DNA from: Hominimerdicola alba
GTDB taxonomy: Bacteria; Bacillota; Clostridia; Oscillospirales; Ruminococcaceae
Direction of reading: 5' to 3'
Assembly (NCBI RefSeq): GCF_900112155.1
Contig: NZ_FOKQ01000003.1
Coordinates: forward strand, 1 to 64,000
Length of the DNA stretch: 64,000 nt
Part shown: piece by piece, positions 7,596-15,456 of the stretch
Layout: each line of letters opens with the position of its first letter
Numbering within the stretch: position 1 is the stretch's first letter
Made by a program: the position numbers and the translations under genes
Notes under the pieces: model-generated
What the model saw: the letters and a program-made list of their open reading frames with translations, nothing else
Told to the model about the DNA's origin: nothing
Database searches by the model: none

Positions 7596-7689
7596 CAATC
7601 CCTCAATCCAAAACTATAACATATTTTCAGAAAAATTGTATAAACCTATAGAAGCCAGCCTGATATGTCAATATAAGAAATCTCATTAT

Positions 7690-7725
7690 AAAAACAGGAA
7701 GATACCTCAGAACGAAGTATCTTCC
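7690..7725 (-). terminator. Intrinsic terminator after the C_GCAxxG_C_C gene
   Basis: On the minus strand GGAAGATAC (7725-7717) pairs with GTATCTTCC (7705-7697) across an 11-base loop, followed by TG and five T. Confidence 0.7.
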
Positions 7726-7783
7726 GTGAAAGTATAGACATTATCAAGCTGCCGTAAGTAGCTCTAAAAGGCGGACAGTGAGA

Positions 7784-8152
7784 TTATTTCAGCAGGTCTT
7801 CAAGTATAACAGCTGCATCTGTTACACAGCCGCGGCAGGTTCTTAACACCTTGCCAGTGCCGATACCTTTCAACTCACGGCACATCAGCGAAGAATTCAT
7901 CTCCATGAAACGCTTTTCAAGTTCGGCTATCTTCTTCGAAGCAATTTCTTCACCGAATTTCCTTTTCAGCACCAGCTCTGCAGCAAGTACAGCTCCGCAT
8001 ATATCCATTTTGCCGCCTGCATAGCGCATAGCAGCGTTCCATGCTTCATCAACGGTCATTCCTGCATCGTCAATGAAAGCGCACAGAACAGCGCTTGAAC
8101 AGCTTTGACCGTTTTTGTGGTTCTCTATCGCCAGATCACTTTTTTTATTCAT
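7784..8152 (-). CDS. C_GCAxxG_C_C family protein (putative redox protein)
   Basis: 122 residues. The conserved cysteines of the C_GCAxxG_C_C family are visible: Cys in GQSCSSAV, MDICGAVLAAE (matching the G-C-A-x-x-G-like core), Cys in LMCREL, and LRTCRGCV near the C-terminus. The family is often found beside redox or flavin enzymes in anaerobes, but its chemistry is not established. The start has GGAGG upstream. It follows the LacI regulator by 51 bases, with a short hairpin between them, so it may be partly co-transcribed with that regulator. Confidence 0.78.
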   Translation of the reverse strand: MNKKSDLAIENHKNGQSCSSAVLCAFIDDAGMTVDEAWNAAMRYAGGKMDICGAVLAAELVLKRKFGEEIASKKIAELEKRFMEMNSSLMCRELKGIGTGKVLRTCRGCVTDAAVILEDLLK

Positions 8153-8167
8153 CTCTTTCCTCCATGC

Positions 8168-8194
8168 AAAGACCGCAGAGTGGTGTCTGCGGTC
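8168..8194 (-). terminator. Hairpin between the LacI and C_GCAxxG_C_C genes
   Basis: Perfect 8-bp stem, GACCGCAG (8171-8178) with CTGCGGTC (8187-8194), followed on the minus strand by only three T. It is probably a weak terminator or processing stem that reduces expression of the downstream gene. Confidence 0.45.
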
Positions 8195-8203
8195 ATAAGT
8201 TCA

Positions 8204-9205
8204 TTATCTGTTCAGCGGCAGTACCGAGTTCTTGATCACCAGGTCGCCCTCGATTGTACGCATACGGTATATGGTGCTGGGATCATTAAGACGCTGTATA
8301 AGCGTATTAACAGTAAGTTCAGCCATATACTCAGCATCGATGCTGATAGTGGTTATAGTCGGGTCGCTGACCTCGGAGATAAGGTAGTTATCGTAGCCCA
8401 CAACAGATACGTCTTCTGGTACGGAATAGCCGTGCTCACGCAGCTGCTTGATGGTCTGGAAAGCTACTTCGTCACAGTTGCAGACAAAAGCAGTAGGCAT
8501 ATCCTTAGGGAATACAAGGTCGATAGGATCGGAATACTTATCTCTGTCATCGATTATCCAGTCATCGCGAATTTCAAGATCATGCTCGATTAGAGCTTTG
8601 AGGTAGCCCATGTATCTGTCGAATATACTTGATGTTGCTTTTTTCGAACCGATAAAACCGATACGTCTGTGGCCGAGGCTTATGAGATAATTTGCAAGCT
8701 TGTATCCACCGTTGTAGCCGTTTGTAACTATGGAGTCAACCTTAAGACCCGGAACATAGTAGTCCAGCAGAATAAGATGTTCAACGTTCTCGGAAAGATT
8801 CTGAGCATACACGTGGGATATCTCACCCAGGGAGATAAGGGCGGATATCTTTCTGTCGGTAACGATATTCGGCAGTACCAGATTCTCCTCGTCCTTGTAC
8901 TCAAGATTCTCGATGACGCAGTACAGGTTCTCTCTTTTCAGTCTTTGCACAAGGCTGTTGTACAGTGTCCAGTAGAAAGAGCCGCTGAGACCAACATACT
9001 TTTCCGGTATAAGGACACCGATATTGCTCTTCTTGCGCGAGGTCACAGTCTTGGAGGGCACATAGCCCATTTCTTCAGCTACCTGTTTGATCTTAGCTCT
9101 CAGCTCATCACTTACACCGCTCTTATCAGCAAGCGCCTTTGAAACGGTAACGTTGCTGGTATTGCAGGCTTTAGCGATATCTATCAGGGTAACAGGTTTT
9201 TTCAT
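8204..9205 (-). CDS. LacI/GalR-family transcriptional regulator
   Basis: 333 residues. The N-terminal LacI helix-turn-helix (TLIDIAKACNTSNVTVSKAL) and hinge helix (VAEEMGYVPSK) are followed by a periplasmic-binding-protein-like effector domain (IGVLIPEKYVGL through VVGYDN and DPTITTISID). The effector is likely a sugar or sugar phosphate. ATG 9205 is chosen because AGGAG lies 8 bases before it; a GTG 9 bases earlier overlaps that site. The gene has its own promoter. CG-centred palindromes typical of this family occur upstream of the sigma operon about 5.5 kb away, but whether this protein binds them is unknown. Confidence 0.9.
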   Translation of the reverse strand: MKKPVTLIDIAKACNTSNVTVSKALADKSGVSDELRAKIKQVAEEMGYVPSKTVTSRKKSNIGVLIPEKYVGLSGSFYWTLYNSLVQRLKRENLYCVIENLEYKDEENLVLPNIVTDRKISALISLGEISHVYAQNLSENVEHLILLDYYVPGLKVDSIVTNGYNGGYKLANYLISLGHRRIGFIGSKKATSSIFDRYMGYLKALIEHDLEIRDDWIIDDRDKYSDPIDLVFPKDMPTAFVCNCDEVAFQTIKQLREHGYSVPEDVSVVGYDNYLISEVSDPTITTISIDAEYMAELTVNTLIQRLNDPSTIYRMRTIEGDLVIKNSVLPLNR

Positions 9206-9246
9206 TGTTATCACTCCTTTAATTGTTATAACTTAATATTAACTTT

Positions 9247-9275
9247 ATTATAAACAATTTTCGTCAATTTGTCAA
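9247..9275 (-). promoter_or_regulatory. Promoter of the LacI-family regulator gene
   Basis: Minus strand TTGACA (9275-9270), 17-bp spacer, TATAAT (9252-9247). The predicted start, about 9240, sits in the AT palindrome TTAATATTAA (9233-9242), a possible autoregulatory site. Confidence 0.75.
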
Positions 9276-9477
9276 GAGTTTTCTTTAAATTTGATAAAAT
9301 TAATGTAAATTCTGAATGGCGAGTTGTATTGCAAGTCCAAAATGTGCAGTAAAATCGGCGGTTTTGCGTGGTTAATGAAATTGTTAAAAATTATTCTTTA
9401 TATAATTATCTTATGGTAAATATTTCAAAAAGTCATGATTGATAAATTATTGACAATAATATCAGTTCATTAACGTT
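9276..9477. other. AT-rich intergenic stretch
   Basis: No coding frame or RNA structure is evident between the LacI promoter and the lipoprotein terminator. At its edge the 10-bp palindrome TTAACGTTAA (9470-9479) has a central CG but lies far from any promoter. Confidence 0.5.
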
Positions 9478-9512
9478 AAAAAAATCACCGGCATCTGATC
9501 GATACCGGTGAT
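9478..9512 (-). terminator. Intrinsic terminator after the lipoprotein gene
   Basis: 8-bp stem ATCACCGG / CCGGTGAT (9484-9491 with 9505-9512), 13-base loop, followed on the minus strand by seven T. Confidence 0.8.
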
Positions 9513-9523
9513 CTGTATATATC

Positions 9524-10795
9524 TTATTTATTGTAGAAATCATTCTGCTTGTCGTATACTACCTGAGCGGTGTATTTCTTTATCGCATCAGCGTTCTCTT
9601 TGATGTCCAGTTCCTCTACCCAGCTGTCTATCTTGCCCTGGAACTCGTCGCCCTTCATGTTATTGAGAAGAGTTTCACGGTTATCAGTAACGTACTTTTC
9701 GCTGTTTTCGGTAACGTCACCTTTCATTACTATGTAATAGAAACCGTCATCTTCATAAGCTGTTGCTTTGCCGATCTCCAGACCGTTAATGAATTTTGCA
9801 AGCTTTCCTGTATCGGTATTCTCAGCTTCTTCACCCTGTCCCATGTCATACATCGTATCGTTGGGATTTGTTTCATCCTCTGCGTCGGTTGCTATATCGT
9901 CTGATTCAGCGCTCTCTGCGGATTCATCAAGAACCAGTTCGTCTCCAAGGCCTGCATCTTCTTCTGTGCTGTCCTCGGGAGCATCAACCTCAGTAGCGGT
10001 ATCATCTGAAGGCATAGGGCCTACAATGCTGTCTTCTTCTGCAGCACTGTCTTCATCAGAGGAAGTTTCAGCTTCAAGCTTAGCCTGTGCATACTCGTTG
10101 TACTCCTCAATAAGAGCATCGAACTCATCGTAAGAAAGACCCTCGGCTTTTGCAAGGAACTCATCACGGGTTGCTTCGTTTTCCTTGTTTTCCTTTTCAG
10201 CCTCTTCAGCATCCTCGGCGCTGGATTTCGAGATCCTTATAGCCTTGTATCTTAAGTAGTTTTCTTCAACGTACTTTTTCAGATCATCATCGGTAACAGC
10301 TTCTTTACCATCTTCTGCTGCATAATAGTAATTGAAAAGTCTTTCACGCATCTTCTGAGCTTTGAGCACTGTTTTGATGGATTCCTTGGAGATTCCCTCT
10401 TCTTCCATCAGGTCGCCGCTGGCATCCCAGATGCTCTTTACATCGTCGTTTACGCTCTGCAGCTCTTCCTCGGTAAGCTCAAGACCGAACTCGTTGAATT
10501 TGTAGGTCAAAGCAACGCATTCCTTTGTGTCTTTTCTTGCCTTTTCAACCAGATAATCACGGAGTTTCTGACCGTCTCTGTCGCTGTCAAGGTCTATGAT
10601 TGCCTGACCTGTAGTATAGTACGACATCGTCAGTTCGTATGACATTTCGGAATACAGGTTGTAAATGTATACACCCGCATTGACCTGCTCATTGCCCTTG
10701 TAAGTCATAACATATCTTGTATCGGAACATCCCGACATAGTAAACATCATAGCTGCTGCTGAAATTGCAGCCAGTGCCTTTTTGAATTTATTCAT
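9524..10795 (-). CDS. Lipoprotein, foldase (PrsA/SurA-like) family
   Basis: 423 residues. A type II signal peptide has a lysine-rich start, a hydrophobic core and the lipobox MSGC (Cys23). The N-terminal helical part (about 30-180) resembles the SurA/PrsA chaperone fold, and a C-terminal part around AKFINGLEIGKATAYEDDGFYYIVMKGD looks like the end of a parvulin-type peptidyl-prolyl isomerase domain. Between them is a strongly acidic Asp/Glu/Ser-rich insert (about 240-325) that interrupts the parvulin-like region. It probably assists folding of secreted proteins at the outer face of the membrane; isomerase activity is doubtful. It is monocistronic. Confidence 0.72.
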   Translation of the reverse strand: MNKFKKALAAISAAAMMFTMSGCSDTRYVMTYKGNEQVNAGVYIYNLYSEMSYELTMSYYTTGQAIIDLDSDRDGQKLRDYLVEKARKDTKECVALTYKFNEFGLELTEEELQSVNDDVKSIWDASGDLMEEEGISKESIKTVLKAQKMRERLFNYYYAAEDGKEAVTDDDLKKYVEENYLRYKAIRISKSSAEDAEEAEKENKENEATRDEFLAKAEGLSYDEFDALIEEYNEYAQAKLEAETSSDEDSAAEEDSIVGPMPSDDTATEVDAPEDSTEEDAGLGDELVLDESAESAESDDIATDAEDETNPNDTMYDMGQGEEAENTDTGKLAKFINGLEIGKATAYEDDGFYYIVMKGDVTENSEKYVTDNRETLLNNMKGDEFQGKIDSWVEELDIKENADAIKKYTAQVVYDKQNDFYNK

Positions 10796-10848
10796 TTTGA
10801 TTCCAGATCCTTTCCTGCTTTTTTATGAAAACAGACTTTAACTAATAC

Positions 10849-10877
10849 ATTATACAACATTTATCCGAATAAGTCAA
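10849..10877 (-). promoter_or_regulatory. Promoter of the lipoprotein gene
   Basis: Minus strand TTGACT (10877-10872), 17-bp spacer, TATAAT (10854-10849). Confidence 0.75.
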
Positions 10878-10921
10878 TAGCTGAATGAAAGATTTTGTTT
10901 ATATCCGAAAAGTTGCTGAGA

Positions 10922-11569
10922 TCATAGCACAGAGATATCCGAAAGAAGAGTTATCCTGCTGCCGTGGGACTGCAGTGTTCCATCATCGTTAAGGCGCTTG
11001 ATCTCCCGCATCATAGCGCTTCTGTCGCAGCAGAGATAATCTGCAAGTTCGGAAAGGGATACGGGAAGCTTCTGCTGGGTGTACTTCTGGGTATCGAGCA
11101 GAAATCGGAAAGCTGCGATGAGTTTTTCTCGTATGGTGCGGCGGCTGAGGATATCTATATGAGCAGCATACCTGCGGGCAGCTCCTCCGATTATACTATC
11201 TATGAAAACACCGTGCCTGCTGCATTTTTTTTCACAGCCGTCGAGAAGTCTGCTGTAGCTTATATAAGATACACTGCATGAGCTTCCGGCAATGGCACAG
11301 CAGGCTTCAAGTCCTGTTTTCGGGAAAACTCCGCAGCCGAATGAATCCCCTTTTCGACAGATATCCAGTATGCTTTTCTGACCGTCACTGCTGATATTGA
11401 CAATCAGCACCGTTCCCTCGTTGACTATGGCGGTTTCAGAAAAAGTATCGCTGAGATTTCGGAGTATCATCTCGCCCTTTGAATATCCGTGGGTATGAGT
11501 GCCAAGGCATTCATCGGGACTTCCCTCTTTATCTGCTGAAAGGCCGTATCCTGTTAATGTTTCACTCAT
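10922..11569 (-). CDS. Crp/Fnr-family transcriptional regulator, cysteine-rich
   Basis: 215 residues: a cyclic-nucleotide-binding-like sensor domain (about 25-125), a dimer helix and a Crp-type winged helix (PVSLSELADYLCCDRSAMMREIKRL). The sensor half carries eight cysteines (21, 71, 79, 90, 91, 98, 112, 116) and the HTH a CC pair (180, 181), more than expected for a nucleotide sensor. It may carry an Fe-S cluster or act by thiols; this is an inference. GGAGTG precedes the ATG. It is divergent from nrdD, and a shared 16-bp palindrome overlaps its own -35 box, so it probably represses itself and controls nrdD. Confidence 0.85.
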   Translation of the reverse strand: MSETLTGYGLSADKEGSPDECLGTHTHGYSKGEMILRNLSDTFSETAIVNEGTVLIVNISSDGQKSILDICRKGDSFGCGVFPKTGLEACCAIAGSSCSVSYISYSRLLDGCEKKCSRHGVFIDSIIGGAARRYAAHIDILSRRTIREKLIAAFRFLLDTQKYTQQKLPVSLSELADYLCCDRSAMMREIKRLNDDGTLQSHGSRITLLSDISVL

Positions 11570-11621
11570 TGCTGTTCACTCCATAATGTGATGAAATTTC
11601 AAAAGAGATACTATATCTTGT

Positions 11622-11650
11622 ATTATATCACAAAAGTGTTGCAATTGCAA
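11622..11650 (-). promoter_or_regulatory. Promoter of the Crp/Fnr-family gene
   Basis: Minus strand TTGCAA (11650-11645), 17-bp spacer, TATAAT (11627-11622). The -35 hexamer is inside the palindrome at 11637-11652, so binding there should block this promoter. Confidence 0.7.
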
Positions 11651-11652
11651 CA
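11637..11652. promoter_or_regulatory. 16-bp palindromic operator between the Crp/Fnr gene and nrdD
   Basis: TGTTGCAATTGCAACA is a perfect palindrome. Its centre (11644/11645) is 41.5 bp upstream of the predicted nrdD transcription start, the classic class II activator spacing for Crp/Fnr proteins, while it covers the -35 box of the divergent regulator gene. It does not match the NrdR or Rex boxes I remember. Confidence 0.65.
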
Positions 11653-11673
11653 GACATTCACATTTTTTTGTAG

Positions 11674-11679
11674 TATAAT
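11674..11679 (+). promoter_or_regulatory. nrdD -10 element
   Basis: TATAAT with a weak -35 region (CAGACA, 11651-11656, 17-bp spacer). The poor -35 fits an activator-dependent promoter. The predicted start is about 11686. Confidence 0.65.
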
Positions 11680-11744
11680 CAAAATTACTGAAATTATAAG
11701 AAAATATTTTGACATTGTAACTATATCCCGGAGGAAGATATAAA

Positions 11745-13916
11745 ATGAAGATAATCAAAAGGAACGGTGCCGAGGAAGTTTTCGACTCGGCTAAGATAAT
11801 CAACGCGATAAAAAAAGCAAATGTAGCAGGTGAAAAAGGCAGGATAAGCGACGAAGAGATCGCCGATGTCACCGACTATGTTGAATACAAATGCAATAAG
11901 CTGGGCAGAGCTGTAACTGTTGAAGAGATACAGGATATGGTGGAGAACCAGCTGATGGCAAAGGGTGCTTTCGAACTGGCAAGACGTTATGTAAGATACC
12001 GCTATACCCGTTCTCTGGTAAGAAAGACCAACACTACCGACAACAAGATACTCAGTCTTATCGAGTGCGCTAATGAGGAAGTAAAACAGGAAAATTCCAA
12101 TAAGAACCCTGCGGTCAACAGTGTACAGCGTGACTACATGGCGGGTGAAGTCAGCCGTGACCTTACAAAAAGACTGCTGCTGCCCCCTGATATCGTTGAA
12201 GCTCATGAGGCAGGCATTATCCATTTCCATGATACAGATTATTACGCACAGCATATGCACAACTGCGACCTTGTAAATCTGGAAGATATGCTCCAGAACG
12301 GCACTGTCATCAGCGAAACACTTATCGAGAAGCCACATAGCTTTTCAACTGCCTGCAATATCGCCACACAGATAATCGCACAGGTCGCTTCAAATCAGTA
12401 TGGCGGACAGAGCATAAGTCTTGCTCATCTTGCGCCTTTTGTTCAGATCTCCAGAGTGAAGATACGCAAGGAACTTGAAGTCGAAATGGCGAAGCTGGGT
12501 GTTACACCTACTCAGGAAAAGCTAGAAATGATCACCGAAGAAAGGCTCCGCAGAGAGATAACCAGAGGTGTCCAGACCATACAGTATCAGGTGGTAACTC
12601 TGCTGACTACCAACGGACAGGCGCCTTTTGTTACCGTGTTCATGTATCTGAATGAAGCAAAGAACGAGCAGGAAAAGAAAGACCTTGCTATGATAATCGA
12701 GGAAACGCTGAAACAGCGTGCCGAGGGTGTTAAAAACGAATCAGGCGTATGGGTAACTCCTGCTTTCCCGAAGCTGATATATGTGCTTGAAGAGGACAAT
12801 ATCGATGAGGGCACACCTTATTTCTACCTGACCAAGCTTGCTGCAAAATGTACAGCAAAGCGCATGGTTCCCGATTATATCTCCGAGAAAGTCATGAAGA
12901 AGCTGAAAGTCGATAAAAACGGCGACGGTCACTGCTACACCTGCATGGGCTGCAGAAGCTTCCTGACACCATATCTCGATGAAAACGGAAAGCCCAAGTA
13001 TTACGGACGTTTCAATCAGGGCGTTGTTACTATAAACCTCGTTGATATAGCACTTTCAAGCTCGAAGAATATGGAGAACTTCTGGAAGATATTTGATGAC
13101 AGACTTGCACTCTGTTACAGAGCGCTTATGTGCAGGCATGAACGTCTGAAAGGAACCCTTTCAGATGCTGCGCCCATACTCTGGCAGTACGGTGCGCTGG
13201 CAAGGCTCAAAAAGGGCGAGACTATCGACAAGCTGCTTTTCGGTGGATATTCTACAATATCTCTGGGTTATGCGGGACTTTACGAGTGTGTGAAATACAT
13301 GACAGGCAAGAGCCACACCGACCCCGAAGCTAAGCCTTTTGCACTGAAGATTATGCAGCACATGAACGACGCCTGCAAGGTTTGGAAAGAAAAAGAGAAT
13401 ATCGATTTCTCAATTTATGGCACTCCCCTTGAATCAACAACTTACAAGTTTGCAAGATGTTTACAGAAAAGGTTCGGCATAGTTGAGGGCATCACCGACA
13501 AGAGCTACATCACAAACAGCTATCATGTCCATGTTACCGAGGAGATAGATGCTTTCACCAAGCTTAAATTTGAGAGCGAGTTCCAGCATCTCTCCCCCGG
13601 CGGTGCTATAAGCTATGTTGAAGTTCCCAATATGCAGAAAAATATTCCCGCTGTGCTGAAAGTAATCAGATTCATCTACGACAATATAATGTATGCCGAG
13701 CTGAACACCAAGAGTGACTACTGTCAGGTATGCGGATTTGACGGCGAGATACAGATAGTTGAAGATGACGGCAAGCTTATCTGGGAATGTCCTCAGTGTC
13801 ATAACCGCGACCAGAACAAGATGAATGTTGCAAGGCGTACCTGCGGTTATATAGGAACTCAGTACTGGAATCAGGGCAGAACACAGGAGATACGTGACAG
13901 AGTTTTGCATCTGTGA
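11745..13916 (+). CDS. nrdD: Anaerobic ribonucleoside-triphosphate reductase
   Basis: 723 residues, full length for class III reductases. An N-terminal ATP-cone regulatory domain (MKIIKRNGAEEVFDSAKI) is followed by the glycyl-radical barrel with CYTCMGCRSF. The C-terminal zinc site has two Cys pairs (CQVCG and CPQCH), and the glycyl radical loop is RRTCGYIGTQYW, with the radical Gly near residue 701. It reduces ribonucleoside triphosphates to dNTPs without oxygen, after activation by NrdG encoded 1 kb downstream. GGAGG precedes the ATG. The promoter has a candidate Crp/Fnr-family site at -41.5. Confidence 0.97.
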   Translation: MKIIKRNGAEEVFDSAKIINAIKKANVAGEKGRISDEEIADVTDYVEYKCNKLGRAVTVEEIQDMVENQLMAKGAFELARRYVRYRYTRSLVRKTNTTDNKILSLIECANEEVKQENSNKNPAVNSVQRDYMAGEVSRDLTKRLLLPPDIVEAHEAGIIHFHDTDYYAQHMHNCDLVNLEDMLQNGTVISETLIEKPHSFSTACNIATQIIAQVASNQYGGQSISLAHLAPFVQISRVKIRKELEVEMAKLGVTPTQEKLEMITEERLRREITRGVQTIQYQVVTLLTTNGQAPFVTVFMYLNEAKNEQEKKDLAMIIEETLKQRAEGVKNESGVWVTPAFPKLIYVLEEDNIDEGTPYFYLTKLAAKCTAKRMVPDYISEKVMKKLKVDKNGDGHCYTCMGCRSFLTPYLDENGKPKYYGRFNQGVVTINLVDIALSSSKNMENFWKIFDDRLALCYRALMCRHERLKGTLSDAAPILWQYGALARLKKGETIDKLLFGGYSTISLGYAGLYECVKYMTGKSHTDPEAKPFALKIMQHMNDACKVWKEKENIDFSIYGTPLESTTYKFARCLQKRFGIVEGITDKSYITNSYHVHVTEEIDAFTKLKFESEFQHLSPGGAISYVEVPNMQKNIPAVLKVIRFIYDNIMYAELNTKSDYCQVCGFDGEIQIVEDDGKLIWECPQCHNRDQNKMNVARRTCGYIGTQYWNQGRTQEIRDRVLHL

Positions 13917-13943
13917 TGAAATATCAGTAGATGGGAGATAAGT

Positions 13944-14384
13944 ATGGTAGAGTTACGACCGGTTGACAAGAACAATATTGATGATGTGCTGGCTCTGGAA
14001 GTTCATGACTACCAGAAAAGCTTTGTTTCAACTGTGGCGGAATCTTTGGCACAAGCTTATGTCTATAGTGATAATGCATACCCGTTTGCTGTGTACAATG
14101 ATGATGAGATAGTCGGATTTATAATGATGGGTTACTACGAGGTCAAGCAATATTATACCCTGTGGAAATTCCTCATTGATAAAAAACATCAGAACAAGGG
14201 ATATGGCAGACAGGCGCTTGCCCTTGGGATAAAATTCCTGAAAGACAAGTTCGATGTTGATTCTGTATATACGGGTGTAGTCCCCGGCAATGCGGTCGCA
14301 TCCCGGCTGTATCGGTCGGTTGGTTTCGTACCCACAGGTCTTATTGAATTTGGTATGGAAGAACTTCGGCTTGAATGTGAGTGA
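13944..14384 (+). CDS. GNAT-family N-acetyltransferase
   Basis: 146 residues with the GNAT core: beta-strand FLIDKKHQNKGYGRQAL (motif A, acetyl-CoA pyrophosphate loop Q-x-x-G-Y-G) and VVPGNAVASRLYRSVGF (motif B). It resembles diamine/spermidine N-acetyltransferases of Firmicutes, but the acceptor is uncertain. It lies 27 bases after nrdD in the same direction, with a GGGAG ribosome binding site, so it is probably in the nrd operon although it has no obvious role in deoxynucleotide synthesis. Confidence 0.85.
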   Translation: MVELRPVDKNNIDDVLALEVHDYQKSFVSTVAESLAQAYVYSDNAYPFAVYNDDEIVGFIMMGYYEVKQYYTLWKFLIDKKHQNKGYGRQALALGIKFLKDKFDVDSVYTGVVPGNAVASRLYRSVGFVPTGLIEFGMEELRLECE

Positions 14385-14412
14385 ATTATGAGTAGAATGA
14401 GGAGACATATCT

Positions 14413-14856
14413 ATGATTGACAGAAACAGACTTCAAACCAAGCTTGCTCTGCAAAAGATACGGAACATGATGTCTACTGTCAGAGGCATAGTGATTCTGG
14501 ACTACGAAGAAAATCCATTCAGCGAAGAATATCTTCAAAAGATAGGTTATCTAAACAACAGCAAGGAAGCTGATCTTAAAATACCATATAGTACCAACGC
14601 AAACGAGATAGCTGCCAAAATATGCGACCGCATGAATATCAAAGATTCGCAGATATGGTACTATGCTGCCGATGGTTTTCTTGTAAAGTTCAGGGTGACT
14701 GATCCCGGAACAGCTGTGCTGGATATTTTTGACAAGACAACCCCAAACTCTAAGGGTTTTGTTCTGATCGATGAAAATAAAGACACCATGTACGACTTTG
14801 GAAGTGATTCACGTGATGAGGAAAACTATCTATTTGATAAATACTCATTAAATTAA
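14413..14856 (+). CDS. Hypothetical protein in the nrdD-nrdG interval
   Basis: 147 residues, acidic and soluble, with no family that I recognise. It begins with a basic helix (RNRLQTKLALQKIRN), then mixed alpha/beta sequence, and ends in an acidic tail (SRDEENYLFDKYSLN). There is no signal peptide, membrane helix or cysteine cluster. A GAGGAGA ribosome binding site precedes the ATG. It sits between a GNAT gene and nrdG with short gaps, so it is likely co-transcribed. Confidence 0.6.
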   Translation: MIDRNRLQTKLALQKIRNMMSTVRGIVILDYEENPFSEEYLQKIGYLNNSKEADLKIPYSTNANEIAAKICDRMNIKDSQIWYYAADGFLVKFRVTDPGTAVLDIFDKTTPNSKGFVLIDENKDTMYDFGSDSRDEENYLFDKYSLN

Positions 14857-14890
14857 AGTGAAATGAGTGCATATTCATAGAGGTGGGCAA

Positions 14891-15415
14891 ATGAACTACG
14901 GTGAGATAAAAAACTGCGATATAGCCGATGGCATCGGCGTAAGGGTGAGCCTGTTCGTATCGGGGTGTACCCACTGCTGTGAGGGCTGTTTCAATAAAAT
15001 GACATGGGATTTCGGCTACGGAAAGCTTTTTACTGCCGAAACAGAAAACGAACTTCTTGAAATGCTTTCTCCCGACTATATCGATGGTCTTACACTGCTG
15101 GGTGGTGAGCCAATGGAGCCTGATAATCAGCGGGCTTTAGTGCCTTTTCTGCGCAGAGTTAGTGAAAAGTTCCCAACGAAAAGCATATGGTGCTATACAG
15201 GCTGTGTGCTGGAAAAGCATCTGCTTGCCGAAAGTCACTGGCGCTGTGAATTTACCGATGAGATGCTTTCCATGATAGATGTACTTGTTGATGGTGAGTT
15301 TATTCTGGCAAGGCGAAATATCTCGCTGGCTTTCCGCGGGTCGGATAATCAGAGGATAATCGACCTGAAAAAGACACTGTCAGGTTCTGAAACAGTTCTA
15401 ATTGATTTCGATTAA
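14891..15415 (+). CDS. nrdG: Anaerobic ribonucleotide reductase activating protein
   Basis: 174-residue radical SAM enzyme. The 4Fe-4S motif is C26-x3-C30-x2-C33 (SGCTHCCEGCF), and LLGGEPME follows as the SAM-binding GGE motif. It generates the glycyl radical on NrdD. ATG 14891 is chosen because GAGGTGG lies just upstream; a GTG 24 bases earlier has no ribosome binding site. Two unrelated genes separate it from nrdD, whereas nrdD and nrdG usually adjoin. Confidence 0.95.
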   Translation: MNYGEIKNCDIADGIGVRVSLFVSGCTHCCEGCFNKMTWDFGYGKLFTAETENELLEMLSPDYIDGLTLLGGEPMEPDNQRALVPFLRRVSEKFPTKSIWCYTGCVLEKHLLAESHWRCEFTDEMLSMIDVLVDGEFILARRNISLAFRGSDNQRIIDLKKTLSGSETVLIDFD

Positions 15416-15421
15416 AAATAT

Positions 15422-15454
15422 AATCCCGTGAACACGCATAATGTTCACGGGATT
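15422..15454. terminator. Convergent terminator between nrdG and the XRE regulator
   Basis: 12-bp perfect stem AATCCCGTGAAC (15422-15433) / GTTCACGGGATT (15443-15454), 9-base loop. T-tracts on either side are short (ATTATT), but the stem is strong. Confidence 0.7.
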
Positions 15455-15456
15455 AT

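Noticed and set aside
11721-12338. 205-codon minus-strand frame opposite the start of nrdD
   Set aside because: It crosses the nrdD promoter and start, and nrdD coding evidence on the plus strand is decisive.
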